This document shows positions 12,796 to 21,643 of a stretch of 37,597 nt of DNA, in pieces. The stretch comes from a virus. A program made the position numbers and the translations under genes. The notes beneath the pieces are model-generated. The model did no database searches and had not been told where the DNA came from. It saw nothing but the letters and a program-made list of their open reading frames with translations. Numbering within the stretch: position 1 is the stretch's first letter; each line of letters opens with the position of its first letter. The stretch is taken from IMG/VR virus record IMGVR_UViG_3300029787_000141, positions 1 through 37,597 of that record; one strand, given 5' to 3'.

Positions 12796-14208
12796 ATGAA
12801 AATGTATAACTACAAAACGGAGCCCTTTAAACATCAAAGGTTTGCTCTTACTCAAGGAGCAAAAGAAAAAAATTTTGCTTACTTTATGGAAATGGGTACA
12901 GGTAAAACTAAAGTAGCTATTGATAATGCTTGTTATTTATATCAACAATGTTTAATTAATTATTGTATAGTAATAGCACCTAATTCAGTTTATCAAAATT
13001 GGCAAAAAGAAATTAGTGTTCATTCTCCTGAGAACCACAACATATGGACATGGAAAGTAGATCCAGAAAAAAAACTAGATTTGAATGATTCTAAGTTGCT
13101 TTTTATTTTAATGAATGTTGAAGCTCTATCTCATAAATCTGGAGTAAAATTTTTAGAAAAGATATTACAACTTATAGGATTAAGAAGTATGATGGTTGTA
13201 GATGAAAGTACAACTATAAAAAATCGTACAGCTAGAAGAACAAAATCAATACTTAAATTAGCTCAATATATTAAATATAAAAGAATATTAACAGGTTCAC
13301 CCGTTACTAAATCTCCATTGGATTTATTTACTCAATGCGCTTTTCTAGATTGGAAGTTGTTAGGTTATGAAAGTTTTTTTACATATAGATCTAGATATGC
13401 AGTTATGCACACTATGGAGATGAATGGCAGACAAGTTATGTTTCCTAAATACTATACTAATTTAGATGAATTAGAACATAAGCTTAAAGGTTTTTCCTAT
13501 AGATGTAGAAAAAAAGATTGCCTAGATTTACCTGAAAAATTATATGCTCAGAGATATATTGATATGACTGATGAGCAAAGAAAAATTTACAATGATTTAA
13601 AAAAAAGAGCTATGGCAGTAGTTAGAGATGAAACTATTTCCTATGCAAATAAACTTACTGAAGTATTAAGATTACATCAAGTGGTTAATGGTTTTGTTAA
13701 AACAGATGAAGGTAATATTAAAGAATTCAAATCTAATCCTAAATTAAAAGAGTTAATGGGGATATTGGAGGAAACCGAAGACAAGTGTATCATATGGGCT
13801 AATTATGTTTTTAATATAAACCAAATTAAAAAAGCCATAGGAGAAGTGTATGGGAGAGATTCGGTGGTTTCGATTTACGGAGAAGATTCTGTTCAGTTAC
13901 GTAAAGATGCTGTTGAAAATTTTCAGCATAATGACAGATGTCGTTTCCTCGTTGGCAATCCTACCGTTGGTGGTTATGGTCTTACCCTTACTGCTGCTAG
14001 GTATGTTATATACTTTAGTAATAGTTACAATCTTGAAGTCCGCCAGCAAAGCGAAGATCGTGCTCATAGAATTGGTCAAGGTGCTAAAGTCACATATATA
14101 GATTTAATTGCAAATAAAAGTATTGATGAAATGATCTTAGGATCTCTCGAAGGTAAAATAGAAATATCGGCTAAGACTCTGGGTGAAGAGGTTCAGAAGT
14201 GGCTTTAA
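12796..14208 (+). CDS. SNF2-family superfamily 2 helicase
   Basis: A 470-residue protein. Motif I is Met-Gly-Thr-Gly-Lys-Thr (33-38), preceded by a Q-motif-like Lys-His-Gln-Arg-Phe. Motif II is Asp-Glu-Ser-Thr (136-139) and motif III is Leu-Thr-Gly-Ser-Pro. The C-terminal domain has Gly-Asn-Pro-Thr-Val-Gly-Gly-Tyr-Gly-Leu-Thr-Leu and motif VI Arg-Ala-His-Arg-Ile-Gly-Gln (about 422-428). These are the marks of SNF2-type DNA translocases. Phage members are thought to help replication, recombination or strand separation. It is the only large plus-strand gene, flanked by minus-strand genes, and it overlaps the nuclease gene tail-to-tail by 38 bases. Two ATGs (12796, 12802) are possible starts. 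Confidence 0.92.
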   Translation: MKMYNYKTEPFKHQRFALTQGAKEKNFAYFMEMGTGKTKVAIDNACYLYQQCLINYCIVIAPNSVYQNWQKEISVHSPENHNIWTWKVDPEKKLDLNDSKLLFILMNVEALSHKSGVKFLEKILQLIGLRSMMVVDESTTIKNRTARRTKSILKLAQYIKYKRILTGSPVTKSPLDLFTQCAFLDWKLLGYESFFTYRSRYAVMHTMEMNGRQVMFPKYYTNLDELEHKLKGFSYRCRKKDCLDLPEKLYAQRYIDMTDEQRKIYNDLKKRAMAVVRDETISYANKLTEVLRLHQVVNGFVKTDEGNIKEFKSNPKLKELMGILEETEDKCIIWANYVFNINQIKKAIGEVYGRDSVVSIYGEDSVQLRKDAVENFQHNDRCRFLVGNPTVGGYGLTLTAARYVIYFSNSYNLEVRQQSEDRAHRIGQGAKVTYIDLIANKSIDEMILGSLEGKIEISAKTLGEEVQKWL

Positions 14209-14911
14209 GTTTTTCATAACGCTCAACTCTTTCAAACCATTTATTTTCATACTCATCTAATTTTTGTGCATCCATTTTAAAACCTTGATAGATACCATCC
14301 TTTGTACAAATACAAATTAAACCCTGATCAATAGGTCCATATTGTTCTTGATGAGCTAAAGAGTAAGCCGCTATTTGATAATAATAATCTTCAATCCATT
14401 CTTCTTTTTTTAATTTATTGGATTGTTTAAAATCTATTATAGTAGGTTTTTCATCATATAAACCAACTAAGTCTGTTGATCCTGCCCATCTATTTTTATA
14501 TGCTAAATTAACTTCATTACCCCAGACTGTTTTAAGTAGATCTAAGTTATTAATTATTTCATGAGCCATCATTCTAGCTTGTTCACCCATCTCTGATAAA
14601 TTTAAATAACCTTTACCATTTATATATTGTTCTAATACATAATGCATCTCAGTCCCTCTTGTAGCTGCTTTTTGAGTAACTGCTTGAGCTTCTTGATAGC
14701 CAACTCTTTCTCTCCATCGATCTAAAGATTTTTTCTTTTCTTCTGATTGTGTAGCTGATAATATTGTAGTGACTGATGGTACTTTAACTTCACCTACATT
14801 ATAGGTTCGTGGCCCGTCATTGTCGTTTCTTGTATATGAAGAATATTTATATTTTTCTTCTCTTGTTAATTCTGTAAGTATAAATTTATTTTTTTCTTGT
14901 ATAAGGCGCAC
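14171..14911 (-). CDS. PD-(D/E)XK nuclease, Cas4/RecB-type
   Basis: A 246-residue protein with the RecB-type nuclease core: Arg-Gly-Thr-Glu-Met-His (85-90, His90), Glu133, Gly-Ser-Thr-Asp (144-147, Asp147), Ile-Ile-Asp-Phe-Lys (D160, K162) and the Gln-xxx-Tyr motif (Q179, Y183). These residues bind the metal and cut DNA. Such phage proteins usually act as exonucleases in recombination or host DNA degradation. The start appears to be GTG at 14911: no in-frame ATG lies before the conserved core, and no ribosome binding site is obvious. It follows the holin-like gene by eight bases and converges with the SNF2 helicase. Confidence 0.88.
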   Translation of the reverse strand: MRLIQEKNKFILTELTREEKYKYSSYTRNDNDGPRTYNVGEVKVPSVTTILSATQSEEKKKSLDRWRERVGYQEAQAVTQKAATRGTEMHYVLEQYINGKGYLNLSEMGEQARMMAHEIINNLDLLKTVWGNEVNLAYKNRWAGSTDLVGLYDEKPTIIDFKQSNKLKKEEWIEDYYYQIAAYSLAHQEQYGPIDQGLICICTKDGIYQGFKMDAQKLDEYENKWFERVERYEKLKATSEPLHPES

Positions 14912-14919
14912 AAAGTCTT

Positions 14920-15135
14920 TTAAATCACTTTTAGAACAAGAGCAACTACTATTCCAAGTAAAGTAGTTATTATAAACGCAGAACTAGAAATCATAATTTT
15001 TTCTAATCTGTGTACATCATCATGAAGATCTTTAATTTTTTTATTTGTTTCTCTTTGCATGATAAGACATAACTTTTCATGGTCATCTATTCTTTGATGA
15101 GCTAAAGAGTCTTTATGAGTTGACTTTCTTGGCAC
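14920..15135 (-). CDS. holin-like protein with coiled coil and C-terminal membrane helix
   Basis: A 71-residue protein. Residues about 15-48 are a charged coiled coil (Gln-Arg-Ile-Asp-Asp-His-Glu-Lys, Lys-Ile-Lys-Asp-Leu-His-Asp-Asp). Residues about 49-69 are a hydrophobic helix (Ile-Ile-Thr-Thr-Leu-Leu-Gly-Ile-Val-Val-Ala-Leu-Val-Leu), ending Lys-Val-Ile. This layout matches haemolysin XhlA-type proteins, which work with holins in lysis. The start is GTG 15135, supported by GGGAGG eight bases upstream and inside the end of the preceding gene. No endolysin was recognised beside it or elsewhere in the window. A structural membrane role cannot be excluded. Confidence 0.6.
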   Translation of the reverse strand: MPRKSTHKDSLAHQRIDDHEKLCLIMQRETNKKIKDLHDDVHRLEKIMISSSAFIITTLLGIVVALVLKVI

Positions 15136-17641
15136 TTACAATACCTCCCTTATTAAAAAGATTTAAAGTTTGTGCAAGTTGCATTCTTTCCATATTGTTA
15201 TTTGACATCGGTAGATTTGCTCTTCCAACTTCGGGTAGAGGCACAGAAGCTACAGCTGGATCTTCACTTTGTGGAGTTGAAGTTTCTAATCTAATTTGAA
15301 TAGGTTCTCCATCACCAGGATTTTCTTCAGGAACAACATCCATACCTTTGTACTCTCCTTTAAACATTTGAGCTAATGTATCTTGATTAGCTTCAATATT
15401 ACTTTGTACAATAGCATTTTGTTCTTCAGTTATAATGTTAGCACCAACAAGCCCTGAACCTAATTGTGACATGTATCTAGTATAATTGGCAACGTTTCCA
15501 GTTGTTGTGCCTTTCATACCCTCAGTTACAAGTTTCATTAATTTTGGATTTGAAAATAATCTTGCTAAAGCTGCTGGACCTAATATAAACACACCAGCTG
15601 AGCCTACATCTAAAGTACCTGTGCCTAATGCTAATGCACCCCCTAATTGTGAAATTGCACCTGCTTCTTTTAATTGAATAAAGATTGTACCTCTTCCTTT
15701 ACCAGTTGTTCCTGGTCTAAAAATTTTACCTTCAGCAAATCTCAATGCTTCTACATATTCATCTAGCATTCTAGCTTCTGTTTTATTTATCAATCCACCT
15801 TTTTCTATGAATGGTGCATAATCATCCTTAACAAATTTTCTAGCTGCTGCTGCATCTAGATAAGTATATTGTGCATCATTCCTAGTGGTCTTATCTAAAA
15901 ATCTTTTAAAAAAATGTCCTTTAATACCTGATATCATTTTATCTTGTTCTGCTTTAGGTATTAATGATGTTCCTGCTTTTGTTTTAGCTCTAATTATATC
16001 TAAGAATTCATCTGTAACTGATTTTTGATTTGCTCTTAAAATCATTTCCCCAATTTTTTCTTGACCAAATTCTTTACTAGCTATTGATTTAAAAAGTTGT
16101 TTGTTAAAATTATTATTACCTAATTTAAATAAATCAACTAAGTCAGATCGTTGTGATCTAAGTGCTGTCGGTAAAGGAGCTTTCTCTAAGTATGCTGCTA
16201 ATCTTTTTAATAATTCTGCTTTTACTTTTGAACCTTCAACAGATACAACGCTGCTTTGACCAACTCTTTCATATGCTGCTTGTATTTGTCTAAAGTTAGC
16301 ATTACCTGGTACAGCATTCATTGTTTTAGTTAATAATTCAGTTGCATCGCTAAAATCTGATGCAAATGGATCGTCAGCTAACTTTTTTAATCTATCAATT
16401 GAAAATTTTCTTAAATTATCTACGCTTTCAGTTACTCCTTCTTGTGCATTCCAAACTTTAATTTTACCTGTGTTAGTTTGTAAAGTTTCTAAAACTTGAT
16501 CTCCTATTCTTTGATTAATTTTATTAAACCCTTGGGACACTATTCTTGTATGTAATTGTTGGCTATTCTTTAATACATTTTGTATCATTATACCAAAAGC
16601 TTGAGGATCAATAACTTCAGAGTCAACCGCTTTAAGAGAATTTTCAACAAGTTCATCTATACCACTAACTAAACTTAATCTTGCACCACCAGACGCTGCT
16701 CTCATTCTTCCAGCTCCAAACAAAGATGTTTCAGCAATTGACTGTAATTGATCAACGACTGCGTTCTCAGTTATCATAGCTGGTGTAATACTTCCTGCTT
16801 TTACTTGATCTAAAAAATCTCCACCATATTTTTGTTCTAATGAAGTTATTGTTTTTTGTGCTCTACCAGCATCACTTAAATTTTTAATTTGATCTGTTGT
16901 TAATCCTGGATATTTTTTTTTGAATTCAGCCAATTGTTTTGTGGTAAGTTTAGCACCCGTACCTACCTGACCTAACAATTGATAATATGCTTTTTGTCTT
17001 TCAAAAACTTTAACAGCAGCATCAGCAGTTTGTAATTTGTTAACAGATCCAGTTGCTACTTTGTTATACATTTTAGATAATCCACCGGCTAGACCAAAAC
17101 CTAATATCTCACCAAATGCACCTTGCGCTGCTCCTCTAGCAACTTCTTTGACTATGCTTTCTTTAGGATCCCACGCTTGAGCAACAGCGGCTCCGGTACC
17201 ACCCCCGGCTGCGGCCCCTGTAGTGGCGTATCCTATTTTTCTTACAGTATTTGCATTTATGTTTAATAAAGGTCTAGCTATTCTTGCTACTCTAGCTGCA
17301 AGTCCTGCGGTAGCAATCAAAGAACCTCCTCCGGTAACTGGAGCAAGAGCTGCTCCTGCTATACCACCAGCAATCGCTAAACCAACTTCTGCAACTATTC
17401 TTTTAAAATCTGGACCCGCTAAATAATCTTCTGTATCTTTATTATATTTACCTTTTTGTGCATCAGTTAATACATCTTCTGGTGTAATAGTAAATTCACC
17501 TTGATCTAAAATAGGGCTACCTGTTTTTTCATCGGCCATATTTCTAGCACCTAAAAAAGTTTCAATAGCTAATTGTTCTTGTGAAGTCGGAGTGTCTCCT
17601 GCTATTTTAAATTTTTGTCCTGATACAACTATCTCTGTCAT
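15113..17641 (-). CDS. large internal virion (ejection) protein
   Basis: An 842-residue protein, the largest in the window. After a short N-terminal Thr-Glu-Ile-Val-Val-Ser-Gly-Gln-Lys-Phe-Lys segment come long alanine/glycine-rich stretches (about 80-180) that could form membrane-inserting helices, then a mainly helical body with many Lys/Gln/Leu repeats. The C-terminus has Phe-Asn-Lys-Gly-Gly-Ile-Val, a turn shared with neighbouring virion proteins. In T7- and P22-like phages such large, Ala-rich, helical proteins next to the tail genes are packaged inside the capsid and ejected to make a channel for DNA. No lytic transglycosylase or peptidase motif is evident. Assignment is from size, composition and position. 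Confidence 0.65.
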   Translation of the reverse strand: MTEIVVSGQKFKIAGDTPTSQEQLAIETFLGARNMADEKTGSPILDQGEFTITPEDVLTDAQKGKYNKDTEDYLAGPDFKRIVAEVGLAIAGGIAGAALAPVTGGGSLIATAGLAARVARIARPLLNINANTVRKIGYATTGAAAGGGTGAAVAQAWDPKESIVKEVARGAAQGAFGEILGFGLAGGLSKMYNKVATGSVNKLQTADAAVKVFERQKAYYQLLGQVGTGAKLTTKQLAEFKKKYPGLTTDQIKNLSDAGRAQKTITSLEQKYGGDFLDQVKAGSITPAMITENAVVDQLQSIAETSLFGAGRMRAASGGARLSLVSGIDELVENSLKAVDSEVIDPQAFGIMIQNVLKNSQQLHTRIVSQGFNKINQRIGDQVLETLQTNTGKIKVWNAQEGVTESVDNLRKFSIDRLKKLADDPFASDFSDATELLTKTMNAVPGNANFRQIQAAYERVGQSSVVSVEGSKVKAELLKRLAAYLEKAPLPTALRSQRSDLVDLFKLGNNNFNKQLFKSIASKEFGQEKIGEMILRANQKSVTDEFLDIIRAKTKAGTSLIPKAEQDKMISGIKGHFFKRFLDKTTRNDAQYTYLDAAAARKFVKDDYAPFIEKGGLINKTEARMLDEYVEALRFAEGKIFRPGTTGKGRGTIFIQLKEAGAISQLGGALALGTGTLDVGSAGVFILGPAALARLFSNPKLMKLVTEGMKGTTTGNVANYTRYMSQLGSGLVGANIITEEQNAIVQSNIEANQDTLAQMFKGEYKGMDVVPEENPGDGEPIQIRLETSTPQSEDPAVASVPLPEVGRANLPMSNNNMERMQLAQTLNLFNKGGIVSAKKVNS

Positions 17642-17643
17642 AA

Positions 17644-18534
17644 TTAATTACCTGTAACATCTACGACATCACCATCTTTTTTATAATTAATATCTTCTGA
17701 TAAATTAAATACAAGTTGTTCAGTTATTCCTGATCCTTCCATTATATTCATAGCATCCTCAAAAGTAATATTATTATCTTCTTGTATTTTAATAGTGTCG
17801 TTAATGTATTTATTTAAAGTTTCCATTTTAGCTTCAAATGTTATCTCTGTATCAGAAACTTGCGGAATCATACGTTGTATTCTTTCTGCTTCTTGTTCAG
17901 ATACAGCTGCTCCTGAAATAGCTCTACCTAAAAATGATGTTGTTTGTTGTATGTTAGCTTGCAGTCTTGCAAATTTTCTTGCAGTCTTTGTTCCTAAAAC
18001 TTTTGTCAAAGGAGCTATTTGTCTGTAAGATAAAGGTCCAACAGGTCTATCTAACTCTATGTAATCTTTTGCTATATCTGTTAATCTTCCTTTAATAGCC
18101 ATTAATTCTTTTTTTTGCTTTAATGAGGCAGCATCGGGTTTTGATACAACATTTATTTTACCTTTTGAATCTACTTGAGCAATAGTACCTTTTGGTAAGT
18201 TCATATCTGCTACTTCAACTTCACTTAAAGTTCTTACACCTTTACCTTCTCCTTTTGCTTTTTCTAAAGCAATAATATTTGGAACTACTTTTTCTAATCC
18301 TGTACCAGCAGCTCTTAATACACCTTGAAGATTTGATTCACCAGGTCTTGTTGTAGATTGTAAAAGAGGTGCAGCAAAGGTAGCTGCAATAACAGCTTTT
18401 TGTTGATTAGTAAGACCTCCTTCTTGAAATTTAGGTATTGAGGTAATACCACCTTTTGCAAAAGTTTTTATTTCTTTACTTTTTGTTTCAAGATATCTTT
18501 TTTTGAACATTGGTCTTAATAATGTTTTATCCAT
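17644..18534 (-). CDS. probable internal virion protein
   Basis: A 296-residue protein. The basic N-terminus contains Phe-Ala-Lys-Gly-Gly-Ile and Phe-Gln-Glu-Gly-Gly-Leu, the short Gly-Gly turns that recur in neighbouring virion proteins. Next comes an alanine-rich hydrophobic stretch (about 45-60), then an extended helical region and an acidic C-terminus. Its gene is two bases from each neighbour, so it is expressed with the large ejection protein and the Ala/Gln-rich protein. The role is inferred from location and composition. Confidence 0.6.
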   Translation of the reverse strand: MDKTLLRPMFKKRYLETKSKEIKTFAKGGITSIPKFQEGGLTNQQKAVIAATFAAPLLQSTTRPGESNLQGVLRAAGTGLEKVVPNIIALEKAKGEGKGVRTLSEVEVADMNLPKGTIAQVDSKGKINVVSKPDAASLKQKKELMAIKGRLTDIAKDYIELDRPVGPLSYRQIAPLTKVLGTKTARKFARLQANIQQTTSFLGRAISGAAVSEQEAERIQRMIPQVSDTEITFEAKMETLNKYINDTIKIQEDNNITFEDAMNIMEGSGITEQLVFNLSEDINYKKDGDVVDVTGN

Positions 18535-18536
18535 GA

Positions 18537-19403
18537 TTACCTCGGTTGCATTATGTTATAAGCAGAGTACGCACCTAAACCTGCACCTAAAGCTTGTCCT
18601 AAAGGATTCGAGCCCGGAGCAGTTGTTTGAGTAACTGTACTACTTGCTGTTGGTAAATTAGTCATTATACCTTTTAAAAATTCTATTCTTTGGAATGGTT
18701 CATATGCTCTCTGTAAAGCTGTCTGTCTAGCTGCTGTTAAAGCTTGCTGACCAATGCCTCTTTGTAAAGCACCACCCTGCATTTGAGCTTGTATATCGCC
18801 TAAAGACATAGCTTGTTGTTGTGCACCTAAAGCTCCTTGTAATTGCCCTACATTTATACCGGTTTGTGTTTCAAGATTTCTTTGTCTTTCTGCTGCTCCT
18901 AGTGCAGTGTTAAAACCTGATGCTAAAGATTGTCCAATATTCGCTTGTCTAGCTCTTTCAATCTCAGCTTCAGCTATACCTTGTCTTGCCCCTCCAAAAG
19001 CACCTGCTCCAACGGCTTGAGCTCCTAATCTGTTTGTAGCTATTTGAGCTTGTCTTGTTATCTCATCTGTTACAAAGTTTTGATATGGATTCATGAACGG
19101 AGTTAGATTAAGAGCCGTACCCGCTGTTTGTTGTGCTCCTTGAAGAGACGCTAAACCTGAAGTAACCGCTCCAGATCCTACGCCTGTAGTTCCAAGTCTG
19201 TTTATAGCTGCTTGTTCAAGGCCCGAGATAGGAGCTACTTGAGCAGTAGGAATGTTAACTGGAGTAGATGCTAATTTAGATGCTTGGTCATATAAAGATA
19301 GTTTACGTGACTCAACACCTGGTGCTTCTCTCTGAGTAACTGTTTGTTGTCCTGTAGATGATGCTGGAGCAGAACTTCCACCGCCCCCAAATATAAAACT
19401 CAT
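18537..19403 (-). CDS. internal virion / DNA ejection protein, Ala-Gln-Gly-rich
   Basis: A 288-residue protein with an N-terminal Gly-Gly-Gly-Gly-Ser-Ser region. The long helical core contains Phe-Met-Asn-Pro-Tyr-Gln-Asn-Phe-Val-Thr-Asp (around 100-110) and Gly-Ala-Phe-Gly-Gly-Ala-Arg-Gln-Gly (about 131-139). Both segments are typical of phage ejection proteins related in layout to T7 gp14 and P22 gp7/gp20. The Ala/Gln-rich helices are suited to membrane insertion during DNA delivery. Its start shares bases with the stop of the gene upstream. Confidence 0.7.
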   Translation of the reverse strand: MSFIFGGGGSSAPASSTGQQTVTQREAPGVESRKLSLYDQASKLASTPVNIPTAQVAPISGLEQAAINRLGTTGVGSGAVTSGLASLQGAQQTAGTALNLTPFMNPYQNFVTDEITRQAQIATNRLGAQAVGAGAFGGARQGIAEAEIERARQANIGQSLASGFNTALGAAERQRNLETQTGINVGQLQGALGAQQQAMSLGDIQAQMQGGALQRGIGQQALTAARQTALQRAYEPFQRIEFLKGIMTNLPTASSTVTQTTAPGSNPLGQALGAGLGAYSAYNIMQPR

Positions 19404-19876
19404 TATTCAAACTCCTTTGTGTATAAATATCTTTTAACTTTCCATCCTCTAGTTTTTAAAAAAGGTTCCCAGCCAGGTCTTGCATGAACGGCTATCCTTT
19501 TACATCCGCTTTGCTTGGCTAGTATTTCTATACCTTTTGCAACTTCGTCTTGCCATAATTCTCTTTTTTCACCTTTCAAAAGTATAACTTCAACTTGTTT
19601 GAAGTTAGGTAATTGTGTAATACGTGTAACAAAAACACCAAACACTTTTACAGTCTTACCATCATCTGATCCAAACATCATGAACAATTGTAAATTTTGT
19701 GCCATTATCTCTGACTTCAAATGTTCAATACTCATTGGATCGCCATCAAACTTCAAACCTTCTCTAAGCATAAACTCAACTAACATCCAATATTCATCTA
19801 CAAGATGTGGAGGTATGTGTAGAGCTTCTACCTTTTTTTTAATTTTTACTTTCTTTTGCGCCATTTGTGATGTCAT
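19403..19876 (-). CDS. GNAT-like virion-associated protein (T7 gp13-type)
   Basis: A 157-residue protein with a lysine-rich start; ATG 19864 is an alternative. The pattern alternates strands and helices and ends with Ala-Lys-Gln-Ser-Gly-Cys-Lys-Arg-Ile-Ala-Val-His-Ala-Arg-Pro-Gly-Trp, then Phe-Leu-Lys-Thr-Arg-Gly-Trp, then a Tyr-Leu-Tyr strand. This C-terminal layout is that of acyltransferase (GNAT)-fold phage proteins, including T7 gp13-like internal or assembly proteins. The acetyl-CoA binding loop (Arg/Gln-x-x-Gly-x-Gly/Ala) is not evident, so enzymatic activity is doubtful. It sits among ejection-protein genes. Confidence 0.6.
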   Translation of the reverse strand: MTSQMAQKKVKIKKKVEALHIPPHLVDEYWMLVEFMLREGLKFDGDPMSIEHLKSEIMAQNLQLFMMFGSDDGKTVKVFGVFVTRITQLPNFKQVEVILLKGEKRELWQDEVAKGIEILAKQSGCKRIAVHARPGWEPFLKTRGWKVKRYLYTKEFE

Positions 19877-20780
19877 AAACTCTCTTTAAATTTTTTTGTT
19901 GATTATAAAAAAAGTTAGCACCAGCTTTTCTCATACTTTTAAAATCACTTGGATTTGCGCCTGACATTATACCTGCCCCTAAAACTGCATCAGCTCTTGA
20001 AACAAATTCTCCATCAGCTAATTGTGCTAACATAGTATCTTCGTCTTTATCTCCAGCTCCAGTTGCATCTTCAACATAACCTGAAGCTCTTTGATAATTA
20101 GAATAATCGTGTTCATCTTTTTCTAATTTTGAAGGTAAATAATTTACACCTCCTGTATTGTAATGTGGAATAGCTGTAGCTAAACCTCCCTCGTTTGCAT
20201 AAAACATATTAGATCCAAAAACATCTGAAGGTAAGTCAGATGATCCTGGCATAAATTTACCTTCTAATTTTGCTGATTGCTCCTCATATGCTTTTTTGTA
20301 ATCTTCTTCTGTAAATTGTGGTTTTACTCCCTCTTCCTCTCCTTCTAACAATGGCAAAGCTGCCGATGCTAAAAAAAGTTTTTCTCCAGTACCGAGACCC
20401 TTAATTCCTGAACCCTCAATCATTTCAGGTGTAACTTTAACTCCTTGTTCTTTAAGAGCAGCTACTTGAGTATCTGTTAAACCTTTTTTACCTAATAATC
20501 TTGAAAATAAATTTCCGCCCTGTTGAGTTGTATTACCAGCTTGATAAGCAACTTCTGATGCTTCAACAGCTGGAGTTTGTCCTAAAAAAGGCAATGCTTG
20601 CATAGAGCTAAAAGCAGGCTTACCTGCAAACATCTGACCTATGCTTGATTGTGGCGCTAATGCACCTATGCCATATGCTGAACCTCCTATCAAGGCAGCA
20701 TCTTTAAAAGCTGTTCTTGTTGATTTTCCTCTTAATTTTTGTACGCCAAAAGTGGCTAATGCTAAAGTAAATGGATCCAT
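19839..20780 (-). CDS. probable virion protein of unknown role
   Basis: A 313-residue protein from ATG 20780 (AAGGA upstream). The N-terminal 60 residues are Ala/Gly-rich and hydrophobic; the middle is charged (Tyr-Lys-Lys-Ala-Tyr-Glu-Glu-Gln). Near the C-terminus is Met-Leu-Ala-Gln-Leu-Ala-Asp-Gly-Glu-Phe-Val-Ser-Arg-Ala-Asp-Ala-Val. This short motif recurs in structural proteins of marine phages, where it looks like a self-contained turn-helix segment. It opens the ejection-protein block and lies immediately downstream of the sugar-enzyme cassette. Its exact role is unknown. Confidence 0.6.
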   Translation of the reverse strand: MDPFTLALATFGVQKLRGKSTRTAFKDAALIGGSAYGIGALAPQSSIGQMFAGKPAFSSMQALPFLGQTPAVEASEVAYQAGNTTQQGGNLFSRLLGKKGLTDTQVAALKEQGVKVTPEMIEGSGIKGLGTGEKLFLASAALPLLEGEEEGVKPQFTEEDYKKAYEEQSAKLEGKFMPGSSDLPSDVFGSNMFYANEGGLATAIPHYNTGGVNYLPSKLEKDEHDYSNYQRASGYVEDATGAGDKDEDTMLAQLADGEFVSRADAVLGAGIMSGANPSDFKSMRKAGANFFYNQQKNLKRVYDITNGAKESKN

Positions 20781-20815
20781 ATACAAATTTCCTTATAATA
20801 CTTGATATTATCATT

Positions 20816-21643
20816 TTAAGATGTCCTAATCAACTCATCGTCAAATCTTCCAACGTACTGATGCTCTCCTATATGACTTATTGTTGCCTTAATATATGCG
20901 TGGCATTTACCCCCTAATGATCTCCACCTTTTACAAAAAGCAAAGTCTTCTCCTAAATAAGTGTGATTTTCAGCGTCAAATTCTGTATCAAAAAAGTTAT
21001 AGAAAAATTCTTTTTTCTGCATCTTACCATTTACTATAGTTTCTTGTTCTATTTTCATGTTTGGCCAAGTCTCTATCATTTTTTCTATTACAGTTCTTTT
21101 AATTAACATACAGCCCGTGGGTGAATGAGTTACCTCAATAGTGCCATCAGGTTGAATCTTGATATCGTTTTCATCGTGAAGTTTCATAGGATATAGATTT
21201 GTAGCCATTGATAGTTCTTTAGCATTTTTTGCTCTGCCTTGTTTAACATCATTAAATGCTTTTTCCCAATTCATGGTTTTAAGAGGGTAAGGTATACTTA
21301 TTACATCTTTATCTAAATTTATCATTGTCTCAATATCTTTTGCGTTGAAATCAATATCAGAGTCTATAAATAATAAATGTGAAAACCCAGATGTCATAAA
21401 AAAATCAACACAAAGATTTCTACCCTGAGTTACTAAAGAAGATTTTACTAATTGAAACATAACCTCAATTCCTTTAAAATGACAGAATGTTTGAAATTCT
21501 AATAATGCTTGAGTGTAGTGTAATGATACTTCGCTATGCACTGGTGTAGCAACAAATATCTTATAAGGCTTTTTTGCCTGTTCTAATGTTAACGGTTCTT
21601 TTTTCTTATTTACCCAAATTGGTTTGAGTGGATTGTTTTGCAT
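20816..21643 (-). CDS. GT-A fold glycosyltransferase
   Basis: A 275-residue protein with a GT-A type N-terminus: Tyr-Lys-Ile-Phe-Val-Ala-Thr-Pro-Val (27-35), Ser-Leu-Val-Thr-Gln-Gly-Arg-Asn (about 69-76), and Phe-Ile-Asp-Ser-Asp-Ile-Asp (92-98), whose DxD would bind metal and sugar nucleotide. Later come Ser-Pro-Thr-Gly-Cys-Met-Leu-Ile-Lys and Leu-Gly-Glu-Asp-Phe-Ala-Phe-Cys, typical of acceptor-side and catalytic regions. The sugar and acceptor are unknown. A strong AAGGAG lies seven bases before the ATG. It is the last gene of the cassette and overlaps the GT4 gene by 38 bases. Confidence 0.82.
   Translation of the reverse strand: MQNNPLKPIWVNKKKEPLTLEQAKKPYKIFVATPVHSEVSLHYTQALLEFQTFCHFKGIEVMFQLVKSSLVTQGRNLCVDFFMTSGFSHLLFIDSDIDFNAKDIETMINLDKDVISIPYPLKTMNWEKAFNDVKQGRAKNAKELSMATNLYPMKLHDENDIKIQPDGTIEVTHSPTGCMLIKRTVIEKMIETWPNMKIEQETIVNGKMQKKEFFYNFFDTEFDAENHTYLGEDFAFCKRWRSLGGKCHAYIKATISHIGEHQYVGRFDDELIRTS

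Noticed and set aside
12733-12855. Extended N-terminus of the coiled-coil replication protein
   Set aside because: The extra 41 residues overlap the divergent helicase gene, while AGGAGG exactly precedes the internal ATG at 12732.
19515-19889. Plus-strand frame of 124 codons opposite the GNAT-like gene
   Set aside because: Antisense to a gene in tight operon arrangement, with a Ser/Cys/Phe-rich composition typical of antisense frames.
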